Positions 40,810-48,717 of a DNA stretch of 64,000 nt are shown piece after piece. The translations under genes and the position numbers were made by a program. The notes below the pieces were generated by a model. That model ran no database searches. It was not told where the DNA came from and saw nothing but the letters and a program-made list of their open reading frames with translations. Every line of letters begins with the position of its first letter. Position 1 is the stretch's first letter. Source of the stretch: Chryseobacterium cucumeris (GTDB lineage Bacteria > Bacteroidota > Bacteroidia > Flavobacteriales > Weeksellaceae); the NCBI RefSeq assembly GCF_001593385.1, contig NZ_LUVZ01000001.1:682001-746000 (forward strand). Direction: 5' to 3'.

Positions 40810-40956
40810 ATGAAAAATTCTAAAAAAATTTCAAGAGACCAATTAAAGAGTATTAATGGCGGAGCGGTAAGCTGTTCTGAAGCATGCTGTCCACCTCCGG
40901 GAATCAAAAGATGTCCGTGGGTGATCTGTATAGCACCATGTGAGATTTTAAGTTAA
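40810..40956 (+). CDS. GG-leader Cys-rich peptide (bacteriocin-like), copy 2
   Basis: A 48-residue peptide. Its leader MKNSKKISRDQLKSINGG aligns with copy 1 without gaps over 18 positions. The 30-residue core (AVSCSEACCPPPGIKRCPWV...) has six cysteines, so the cores have diverged while the leaders are kept, as expected for peptides using one shared exporter. A terminator follows 26 bases later. The 144- and 147-base genes are short enough to be missed by usual gene finders. Confidence 0.75.
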   Translation: MKNSKKISRDQLKSINGGAVSCSEACCPPPGIKRCPWVICIAPCEILS

Positions 40957-40981
40957 AGAAGACCCTATTCTCAACAATAAA

Positions 40982-41012
40982 CCCTGTGATTTTGAATTGC
41001 AGGGCTTTTTAT
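40982..41012 (+). terminator. Terminator after the GG-leader peptides
   Basis: CCCTG, loop TGATTTTGAATTG, CAGGG, then CTTTTTAT. A short but clear stem with a T run. Confidence 0.65.
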
Positions 41013-41074
41013 TTAAACTATATAACGTATTCTTATTTATACTGATTTCAATCTAAGATATACTCTAAAAATAA

Positions 41075-41104
41075 AAAACCTTAAATCAATTGATTTAAGG
41101 TTTT
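41075..41104. terminator. Terminator after tRNA-Ser
   Basis: AAAACCTTAAATCAATTGATTTAAGGTTTT is a perfect palindrome (two overlapping halves of 15 bases), 6 bases past the tRNA 3' end. It ends in T-rich sequence on the minus strand. Confidence 0.7.
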
Positions 41105-41109
41105 CTTTG

Positions 41110-41194
41110 CGGAGAGTGAGGGATTCGAACCCCCGGACCTGTTACAGTCAACAGTTTTCAAGACTGCCGCAATCGACCACTCTGCCAACTCTCC
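41110..41194 (-). tRNA. tRNA-Ser (UGA anticodon)
   Basis: On the minus strand the 85-base sequence starts GGAGAGTTGGCAGAGTGG and folds with a 7-bp acceptor stem GGAGAGT/ACTCTCC. It has the long variable arm typical of tRNA-Ser (TTGACTGTAACAGG region), the anticodon loop CTTGAAA giving anticodon TGA, and the T loop GGTTCGAATCC. CCA is not encoded. It is isolated; nearest genes are the GG-leader peptides and the T6SS cassette. Confidence 0.95.
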
Positions 41195-41386
41195 TTTAAC
41201 TCCGGTAGTACCGTTGTTTTCAGTGGTGCAAATATAGAAAGTTTTTTATTACTGACAAAATATTTTTACAATAAAATTCGTATTTCTGGTGTTTTAAAGA
41301 GACAGCAATGTCCTTAGCCAAATAAAATTTGAATATTAAGATCTCAACATCAGATATTTAAACTCAGGGATGAAATATTTATTTTT

Positions 41387-41881
41387 TTAACCATAGTAAT
41401 ACTCGGTAGTCACGTCTCCGCTGAAAGCCGGGTATGCATCCTGTTTTTCCATGTGCAACTCAAATAGTCTTTCGCCATTTTGACTTCCTCCCCGTATTTT
41501 CAAAGTATGCCATCCGTTTTCCAAGGATAACGTAATACTGTTTTCCTCATTAATGGTAGTAATATCTTTTAAATAGCCAATTCCTACAATTTTTACTTCA
41601 TTATTAGCCGTCTGAAAAACCCAGCCTCTTGACTCTACCTCTACTTCACTATCATTCAGGACTTTTTCCTCATTTACAGAAACCCGGAATGCATAATAGT
41701 CTTCCTCTACCCCTATAATTGGAATAGCGATTCCTGATTTTGTTATTTCATCCCCATGTTCGTTTTCTACAAAATATTTTAAAATATTATTACCGGAAAG
41801 GTGATTTTCCTCCAGATATTTTGCTAAAAGTTCTGGACTAAACACCACAAAACCTTTAAGTTCTGAGAATATTTTTTTCAT
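41387..41881 (-). CDS. Hypothetical protein, candidate immunity protein 2 of the Rhs cassette
   Basis: A 164-residue acidic cytosolic protein without a recognised domain. It opens KIFSELKGFVVFSPELLAKYLEENHL and has beta-type strands (WHTLKIRGGSQNGERLFELHM). It is the last gene of the minus-strand T6SS cassette, 86 bases after the first candidate immunity gene. Serial immunity genes often accumulate behind Rhs toxins, including orphans against related toxins. Its role is inferred from position only. Confidence 0.5.
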   Translation of the reverse strand: MKKIFSELKGFVVFSPELLAKYLEENHLSGNNILKYFVENEHGDEITKSGIAIPIIGVEEDYYAFRVSVNEEKVLNDSEVEVESRGWVFQTANNEVKIVGIGYLKDITTINEENSITLSLENGWHTLKIRGGSQNGERLFELHMEKQDAYPAFSGDVTTEYYYG

Positions 41882-41967
41882 AATATATTTGAATTGGATT
41901 TGGATTAAATATTTAAACTCTATTGCTGTGCTTTTGACTTACTGTCCATTTCACATCAGTACAGCAC

Positions 41968-42633
41968 TCAGGTTTTTCTTGAAATTTCAGATAAATAATT
42001 GTCTTGTTCTATGAGAAAATCATTAATTATGACAACAACTTCATCTATATTTTTTAAAAATAATTCCTGGTATTCTCTTGCCGGTTTATTCAAACTGTAA
42101 ATAATTTGGGAATATTCATATTTTGATAATCCGATATAGATATAGTAAGGTTTTTCAGAATTCCGATTGTAGGTAATGTCTATAAAAAGTTTTCCTCTTA
42201 CTGCTGAAAAAATCAATTCTATATCATCATACAAAACTTCATTTCTTATCAGATTATTATAAACAATGGTCCAGCTTGAAATTTTTAAGGGAATAAGCTC
42301 TTTTTTTGAAGGATTCAGGTATTCTGATAATGTATTGTAGAATTTATCAATTTGATGACCTGTCTCTATTGTTTTATAAATAGCTGCACCATCATGATGC
42401 CATTCCCCTAACCTTCTGGATAGCATGCAGAAATCAAAAGAATATCCTACATTGCTGTTTTCATAGGAAACCGAAATAGTTTTTCCTGTAATGTGATTTA
42501 CAGCACTAAACAATAAGGTATCATCAAAAGGGATATCCTCTATATTATAATTTTTGTCTATAAAAACGTTTGCATCAATACTCCATCCGCCTTCAACCTG
42601 AATTCCAGTGTTTAGTATTCCTTTATCTTTCAT
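41968..42633 (-). CDS. Hypothetical protein, candidate immunity protein 1 of the Rhs toxin
   Basis: A 221-residue protein with no recognised domain and no signal peptide. It is rich in aromatic residues and acidic patches (NVFIDKNYNIEDIPFDDTLLF, IYIGLSKYEYSQIIYSLNKPAREY). It begins only 2 bases after the Rhs stop, the classic location of an immunity gene. A cytosolic location would fit a toxin that acts inside the target cell. Confidence 0.6.
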   Translation of the reverse strand: MKDKGILNTGIQVEGGWSIDANVFIDKNYNIEDIPFDDTLLFSAVNHITGKTISVSYENSNVGYSFDFCMLSRRLGEWHHDGAAIYKTIETGHQIDKFYNTLSEYLNPSKKELIPLKISSWTIVYNNLIRNEVLYDDIELIFSAVRGKLFIDITYNRNSEKPYYIYIGLSKYEYSQIIYSLNKPAREYQELFLKNIDEVVVIINDFLIEQDNYLSEISRKT

Positions 42634-42635
42634 CG

Positions 42636-45600
42636 TTATGGATAATTTGCTTTTTTTATATAATTATTGGCATCTGCCTCTGATATCGGATGACTGTGTA
42701 TGGTACCGGAAGCCACTTCCACTCTCATAAATCTTGTTTTTTCTCCCATATTATATCCAATATCGGTAGGATGTTCATAAATATAGTAAGTAACTCCACC
42801 ATTAGGTACTACATTACCCTTTCTCATGGCATCAAATGCGGCTTTTTTCTCAAAATTTTTGAAATTATCTTTTACTACATCCGGGAAATATGATCCTTCT
42901 GGTTTACCGCCTACTCCTTTAATACTTCTGGCTTTAGCATCTTCCATCGAAGTGGCCTGAATATGTTTGGTAGCATGTATAGAAGGAGGTGTAGGTCTTT
43001 TTGCTTTTATAATTGAACCTCGTTCTGCTTTTCTTCGTGACCATCCCCCGTCAACCTCTATTAATCCCAGCGGATCAATTTCCGAATTACTATCATGGGT
43101 ATATGCATACAGATTGGGATTATCTCCAAGCGGACCCATTGGATCCTGAGAAAGATAAGTCCCGCTTTTCCCATCATAATAACGGAATCTATTATAACAA
43201 AGTCCCGTCTCCTCATCTTCATACTGCCCTTGCTGTCGGAAAGGAATAAATGATTCATCACCATTTACATTTTCAATTCTTCCGAAAATATCATAGTCGG
43301 CACTCCAGACCAGATTTCCATCCTCATTATAAGCCTGCGCAGGTCTCCCTATATAATCTGAAATAATTGAAGTCTTTCTGTTTCCTTCAATCTTTGCAGA
43401 CGGCACATGGCTCCCTGTTTCATAAACCCATGTTATTAAATTCTCTACAGGCTCTTGCTTATTTATAATATTTCCTTCATCATCAATTTCATTGGCAGGT
43501 CTTGCCTCAATATTATAATTCCATTCATGTAAAAGAACATTACCATCCCAAATATAACGAGTTATTTTCTGCCAGCCAATTTTAGAAATTCTTCTTCCCA
43601 GTGCATCATACTCAAAACTCACTTCTTTACCATCAGGACGCTTTACTTTAGCCAGCATTCCATTAGCCCTCCAGGAATAAGCCCAGTCACCGGATTCCCA
43701 TTCAGTTTTTTGAATTTCTGCTGAGAAATTATCGTTCACATCAGGTAAAATAACACCTTCCGGCATTTTCGGGCGGCTAAGCCAATCCGAGGCAATGGCT
43801 TTGTAATAAGGATGAGCGCTGTTTGATTTTTCCTGATGTTCTGGCCTCGCATTATTGATCACCCTTTTACTCTTTAATAACAAATTTCCTTCTTCATCAT
43901 AATGATAAAACCAGTTTTTGTCGCGCATCAGCTTTCCACCTTTATCATAAATACGATCGGTACGTTTTATACTTTCATATAAGCAGCCCGTTTCATCAGG
44001 GTTTTTATGCTGAACTTTTCCGTTGGAATATTCTGCAGCAGCAAGACTTCCAAATGCATCATAATCAAATCTTGTTCTACCACCTTTTACTTTGTCAAGT
44101 ATAGTCAACAACCGGCTTCCTTCTCCCCATATATAGTCTTTATGAAAAGTAGTATTTGCTTTATGAGTAATTACTTTCTGGCTTATAGGCATTCCGGTAT
44201 GATCGAATTCAAAAGTACTTTCCACATTCCCGGTCATTTCACGGGAAAGGATTTGCTCATTTCTACGGGTTTCAACATTCATCTGCCAGGGTAAAATTAC
44301 CTCTGTAGTGTTGGCGGAAATGTTTCTAAGCTGTCCCAGATCAGTATAGGAATAATCAATTTTCGCTCCTAAGCTGCTTTCCAGACCGATAAGATTAGCT
44401 TGCTGATCATATTTATATTGAACTAAATGTTCCCCTTGTTTTTCATTGATAATCTGCCCCAACTGGTTTCTCTGAAAGCTAACACTGCTATCTTCGTTAT
44501 CTGCTTTGATAAGCAAACCTGAAGTATCATATTGATATGCCTCCCAGGTTCCGTCCGGATAATCCACCTGCGTTATTCTTCCTGCCAGATCATATTCATA
44601 AAAGATTGTATTTCCATGAGGGTTTCTTCTTTGGGTTATCAAGCCATCCTTATCACGGATAAAGATTGTTTTGCGTCCCTCAAAGCCGGTTTCACCAATA
44701 ATTTTGTTATTATTATCTCTTTCAAAAATATAGACCTCTCCTTTTTCATTGGTCATACTTACTAAATTTTCGTAAGCATCATAGCCAAAGGCTAGTGTTT
44801 CTTCTTTCTTACTGGTGAGTGCATTCCTTCGAACCTGCCGCTTTAAGCTTCCCATTGGAGTATAACTCATCAACCATTCTGCACGGCCATCTGTAGCATA
44901 CACCGGAAGATCATACGCATCGTAGCGAAGTTTCAATGGTAATTGCCCCTGTTCATTCACTTCAACCACCCTTCCCATTTTATCTCTGTTCCAAACAGTT
45001 CTGCTTAAAGGTTTCGGACTAAAAATCAACAGCCTTCCATAGTCATCAAATTTCCAAAATTGCTCAGTTCCGATAGTATTGGTAAGCTGAATAAGCTGCC
45101 CTCTCTCATTATATTCGTAAGATGCCGTAACTTTTTCTCTTATGCATCTTTCCGGAAGCCTTTTTCCATCAGCATATTCATAATAAACATTTTCTTCTGC
45201 CGCATCTGTATGACTGATTAATCTTCCATGCTCATCATAATTCCATGTTTCAGAAGCTCCCGAAGGTGAAAAACGGGCAATAACCTGTCCAAACTCATTA
45301 TACTGATAATGATATTCTTCTCCATCAGGACTGTGAAAAGTCTTGATATTTCCCATTTCATCATACGTATACCCCTGAACACGTCCTTCCGGGCTTCCTA
45401 TCATTTTCAGTTCATTGTATGCTGTAAAGTCATACCAGGTTTCCCCACCTTCTCCATCTACTTTTTTATATACAAGAAAATGATCATCATAATAATAACG
45501 TTCTGTTTTATTATCTTGTTTAGGGTATATTACTTCTGTGAAGCCTTCTTCTTCATCATAATGAAAACTTCCTTCCATATATCCATCCAAACCTTTAGTA

Positions 45601-47438
45601 TATACTACCCTACCTTTTTTATCATATTTCCAGATATAGCTCATCCCATTTCGGTTGACTCTTCTTACAATTTGATTTTTCCCATCATATTCAAAGACGA
45701 TCGCTTTTTTGTGAATATCCCAGACATGGGTAAGATTTCCACGCTCATCATAACTATAACGGACCAACAGATCTTTTTGGTTTTTATAGCAATAACAGAC
45801 TTCTGTTATCTTTTTATATTCAGGGTGAATAGTGGTTTCTATACTTGTTTCTGTATTAACATCTTTTATCCTTTTTAGAACAATATTGCGGCCTTCATAC
45901 TCATATTCACGAACAGTTCCGTCACCATATTCGATCCTTGCAATTTTATATATCACTCCTTCTGTAACATGATGAAAGCGGGTATAAGTGTAGATGTCTG
46001 TACCTTTGCGAACAACCCAAATACTGTTATTTGGTCTGTATTGCCAGATTTTCTGATCTCTGAAATAGGTCATTTCTTTTCCAATTTCAGGTACGGGAAC
46101 AAGCATGGCTATATTTTCTTCAGGATGCATCCATCCGGCAAATTTGTTATTCTCTTCAGGAAGGATAAACAGATCGTGATTATTAAAAACGCCATTTCCT
46201 AAAGGCCCAAAATCATAAGGTCTATCGCTGTGCCATTTATTTTTCCAGGTTAAAGGAGTATTCCCTAGAATTTCGAAATCCTCCCATTCAAAAAACATAG
46301 CACCCGTTGCAAAATTAACAGGTTCCAGCCCCCAATGACATAATTTCTTAGAAAGAGCATTTGAAAATTTAAACTTATTGAAAGGAGCTTTTTTAAGAAC
46401 ACTGTTATTAAGCTTTTTTAAACCATTTGCTCCCAGTTTTCCTATTTTCTTTGTTAAACTTCTCATTAAGAACATCCCGGCAAGACGCATCAGCATTTCT
46501 CCGGGTGTATAAGTATGAGGAACAAAGGCTCCTCCCACCAATACAGGGCCTCCCGTATTGATCTGGATATACATGCTTGAAAAGTTATTGTAGAAAGCAA
46601 AATAAGCCAATGGATTTTTCTTGGGTTTATCCGGCATTGCAGGCAGCATGGTCATTCCGAAAGGAAATCCCATACACGTTAATACCTGTTGAGGCTGATT
46701 TCCGCTCATTTTACTTCCCTGTGCCAGAACGGTCTGTGAGCCGTAATACACTTCTCCTTCATGGGGAGCTTCCTGAGGAAAAGGAATGAGATACACCGGA
46801 ATAAGCGATGTAACATGTCTGAATGGAATCACCACTCCCATCACACTGGTTGTAGTGGTAGCTTTATGCCTTCCGTGAACATATATTGAGCCTCCCATCG
46901 GAATACTTTCCGGAAGAGAAGGCATCAGATTTCTTGCAAATTGCGGAACCGGAATCTTGATGGTAATATAATCCATAATATCAAAAACAATCCCGATAAA
47001 CGGATGAGGCAATGGCAAAGGAATAAACATAAATGAAGGTGGCGGCGGAATGAGCGTCCAGTGAATATCAATGGCCAGTACTATATCAAAATGCTTACTT
47101 GTATGCTGAATAGCTGTGGAAGGCATTACAGGATTATTGACCTTAATCAGTTTCACTTTGCTTTCCGGTGCTGCTCTTTCTGTTGTCACAGCACTGTCGC
47201 CACCTCCGCCTCCACTGCTTTTCTCCGGCTGGCCGGCATCTCCTCCCAATATGGATTTAGCCATAGAAACAGGATTCAGGGAATCAAAATTATTTTTCAT
47301 TCCGTTTTTCCAGCCCTGTGTGGTTTTATCCCAACTTACCGAAGTAACGTCTGCTTTGACCTTCCAGGAGCGGTCCGGGTTCATATCCGGCTTTGCTACC
47401 TTGATGGGTTTTACTGTTTTTTTATTCAGATCTGCCAT
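42636..47438 (-). CDS. PAAR-like/Rhs polymorphic toxin, T6SS effector
   Basis: A 1600-residue Rhs protein. The first 100 residues are a polar linker, partly Gly-rich. Residues about 100-330 are a PAAR-like region with Pro-rich hydrophobic stretches (FMFIPLPLPHPFIGIVF) and the PAAR-type MGGSIYVHGRHKAT. DUF6531 begins at about 373 (PVNFATGAMFFEWEDFEI). Rhs/YD repeats fill about 480-1400 and form the toxin-encapsulating cage. The Rhs core at about 1416-1459 ends DPLGL, where self-cleavage usually frees the tip. The 141-residue tip (1460-1600) has HATKH near its start and FMRVEVASGTIHSHPI near its end. I do not recognise it; an RNase-like fold is only a guess. Transcribed after VgrG and adaptor genes. 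Confidence 0.9.
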   Translation of the reverse strand: MADLNKKTVKPIKVAKPDMNPDRSWKVKADVTSVSWDKTTQGWKNGMKNNFDSLNPVSMAKSILGGDAGQPEKSSGGGGGDSAVTTERAAPESKVKLIKVNNPVMPSTAIQHTSKHFDIVLAIDIHWTLIPPPPSFMFIPLPLPHPFIGIVFDIMDYITIKIPVPQFARNLMPSLPESIPMGGSIYVHGRHKATTTTSVMGVVIPFRHVTSLIPVYLIPFPQEAPHEGEVYYGSQTVLAQGSKMSGNQPQQVLTCMGFPFGMTMLPAMPDKPKKNPLAYFAFYNNFSSMYIQINTGGPVLVGGAFVPHTYTPGEMLMRLAGMFLMRSLTKKIGKLGANGLKKLNNSVLKKAPFNKFKFSNALSKKLCHWGLEPVNFATGAMFFEWEDFEILGNTPLTWKNKWHSDRPYDFGPLGNGVFNNHDLFILPEENNKFAGWMHPEENIAMLVPVPEIGKEMTYFRDQKIWQYRPNNSIWVVRKGTDIYTYTRFHHVTEGVIYKIARIEYGDGTVREYEYEGRNIVLKRIKDVNTETSIETTIHPEYKKITEVCYCYKNQKDLLVRYSYDERGNLTHVWDIHKKAIVFEYDGKNQIVRRVNRNGMSYIWKYDKKGRVVYTKGLDGYMEGSFHYDEEEGFTEVIYPKQDNKTERYYYDDHFLVYKKVDGEGGETWYDFTAYNELKMIGSPEGRVQGYTYDEMGNIKTFHSPDGEEYHYQYNEFGQVIARFSPSGASETWNYDEHGRLISHTDAAEENVYYEYADGKRLPERCIREKVTASYEYNERGQLIQLTNTIGTEQFWKFDDYGRLLIFSPKPLSRTVWNRDKMGRVVEVNEQGQLPLKLRYDAYDLPVYATDGRAEWLMSYTPMGSLKRQVRRNALTSKKEETLAFGYDAYENLVSMTNEKGEVYIFERDNNNKIIGETGFEGRKTIFIRDKDGLITQRRNPHGNTIFYEYDLAGRITQVDYPDGTWEAYQYDTSGLLIKADNEDSSVSFQRNQLGQIINEKQGEHLVQYKYDQQANLIGLESSLGAKIDYSYTDLGQLRNISANTTEVILPWQMNVETRRNEQILSREMTGNVESTFEFDHTGMPISQKVITHKANTTFHKDYIWGEGSRLLTILDKVKGGRTRFDYDAFGSLAAAEYSNGKVQHKNPDETGCLYESIKRTDRIYDKGGKLMRDKNWFYHYDEEGNLLLKSKRVINNARPEHQEKSNSAHPYYKAIASDWLSRPKMPEGVILPDVNDNFSAEIQKTEWESGDWAYSWRANGMLAKVKRPDGKEVSFEYDALGRRISKIGWQKITRYIWDGNVLLHEWNYNIEARPANEIDDEGNIINKQEPVENLITWVYETGSHVPSAKIEGNRKTSIISDYIGRPAQAYNEDGNLVWSADYDIFGRIENVNGDESFIPFRQQGQYEDEETGLCYNRFRYYDGKSGTYLSQDPMGPLGDNPNLYAYTHDSNSEIDPLGLIEVDGGWSRRKAERGSIIKAKRPTPPSIHATKHIQATSMEDAKARSIKGVGGKPEGSYFPDVVKDNFKNFEKKAAFDAMRKGNVVPNGGVTYYIYEHPTDIGYNMGEKTRFMRVEVASGTIHSHPISEADANNYIKKANYP

Positions 47439-47457
47439 GATTTCTTTTAATTTGAGA

Positions 47458-48717
47458 TTACCCTGCTTTTGGTTTTTCTACACTCACCTTCCAGTCATCA
47501 CCAAAATAAGTCTTCATTTCATTGTTCAGTATTGTTTTTTTATCGGTATCACCTTCATATTTGAGAATAAGCATTGAGGCTACAAACCTAAGACTGCTCT
47601 GTTCTCTGGCTGAAGAATCCATCAATTTTGCTATATCCAGACATTTTTCAAAATATCTGATCATTTTATCTTTTGTCAGAACCGTATCATTCAATGTAGC
47701 GATGATTCTGTAACACTCAATCGCCATTGCATATTCTCCTATTTTCTGAGCAGTTTCTGCAGCTTTTTCAAATATTATTTCTGCTTTGGATTTTTTAGAG
47801 TTTCCCAGCAGAAAACTACCATAATTCATATACATCTGAACTGCTAAAGGGCTATCCGGTTCTACTTCTTCTAATATTGTGCGGTAGGTATCTTCTGCCT
47901 TTTCTTTCTTCCTGTCTGCAGTATAAGCCTGGGTAAGCATAAAATAAGCAGAAATCTCTCCCTGTTTATTCTTTTGTTCTTTGGCAAGTTTCACAGCTGT
48001 TTTCAATGCTTGCTCTGCTTCTTTGAATCTTTCTTTGCTTAAGTGATTGCTTGCGATAAGAATCTGTTGTTGAAAATCCGTATCCGGACTGTTCTTCTTG
48101 CGGTTAGTGTGAGCCGCAGTATTCTGCATTAACTGATGAATGTCTACTTCCACTCTGAAGCTATGCGCAGAAGAGATATTGGGCAAAGTTCTGTAGGTAT
48201 GATGTTCTGCCCATACCAGTTTAATATCTTTATTCTCTGACATTTCACAGATCCTGCACCACTCTTTCACCCATAAAGAAAGTTCCCCGGTATCACTGAT
48301 CCTGAGTGGAGCAATGTAGATGTAAATTTTAGAATCCTGAATATTAGGGAAGTTCTTCTTTAATTCCATCAAAGGATAAAATGCCTTATATGCATCTGTT
48401 TTAAAGTTTTCTTCCGGGTTTTTCAAATCCCATTGAGGAATATTCTCTTCGCTTTTTTTCAACATCTCATAGAACTCAGTCCATTCATCCAATAAGGTTT
48501 GCCCGAAAGAGTTCATTCCGTTAAATTCCTGATAATGGAGTAAAAAAACATCATCACTTTCTTCATCTTCAGAAAGTTTCGATTTGATAAATCCGTCAAA
48601 AAGATCCGTTTCATGTTTTTCGCCTATACAGATCAGCATAGGTTTTTCTTCGTTTTTTGAAACAACTTTCTGCCATTGTCTTTTTAACTTCACCAACTCC
48701 AAATCTACAGGATTCAT
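47458..48717 (-). CDS. TPR adaptor/chaperone-like protein between VgrG and Rhs
   Basis: A 419-residue cytosolic protein. The N-terminal half (about 1-190) is an unrecognised alpha/beta domain (EKPMLICIGEKHETDLFDGFIK, IYIYIAPLRISDTGELSLWVKEW). Residues about 205-400 are tetratricopeptide-like helical repeats (RFKEAEQALKTAVKLAKEQKNKQGEISAYFMLTQAY...). Its start codon overlaps the VgrG stop (4718/8717 boundary at 48717), and the Rhs gene starts 19 bases after its own stop. Position and TPR content suggest it loads the Rhs effector onto VgrG; this is inference. Confidence 0.65.
   Translation of the reverse strand: MNPVDLELVKLKRQWQKVVSKNEEKPMLICIGEKHETDLFDGFIKSKLSEDEESDDVFLLHYQEFNGMNSFGQTLLDEWTEFYEMLKKSEENIPQWDLKNPEENFKTDAYKAFYPLMELKKNFPNIQDSKIYIYIAPLRISDTGELSLWVKEWCRICEMSENKDIKLVWAEHHTYRTLPNISSAHSFRVEVDIHQLMQNTAAHTNRKKNSPDTDFQQQILIASNHLSKERFKEAEQALKTAVKLAKEQKNKQGEISAYFMLTQAYTADRKKEKAEDTYRTILEEVEPDSPLAVQMYMNYGSFLLGNSKKSKAEIIFEKAAETAQKIGEYAMAIECYRIIATLNDTVLTKDKMIRYFEKCLDIAKLMDSSAREQSSLRFVASMLILKYEGDTDKKTILNNEMKTYFGDDWKVSVEKPKAG

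Noticed and set aside
45309..45878. 189-codon plus-strand ORF antisense to the Rhs gene
   Set aside because: It lies wholly inside the Rhs/YD repeats, which have clear motifs on the minus strand; repetitive codon patterns leave open frames opposite.
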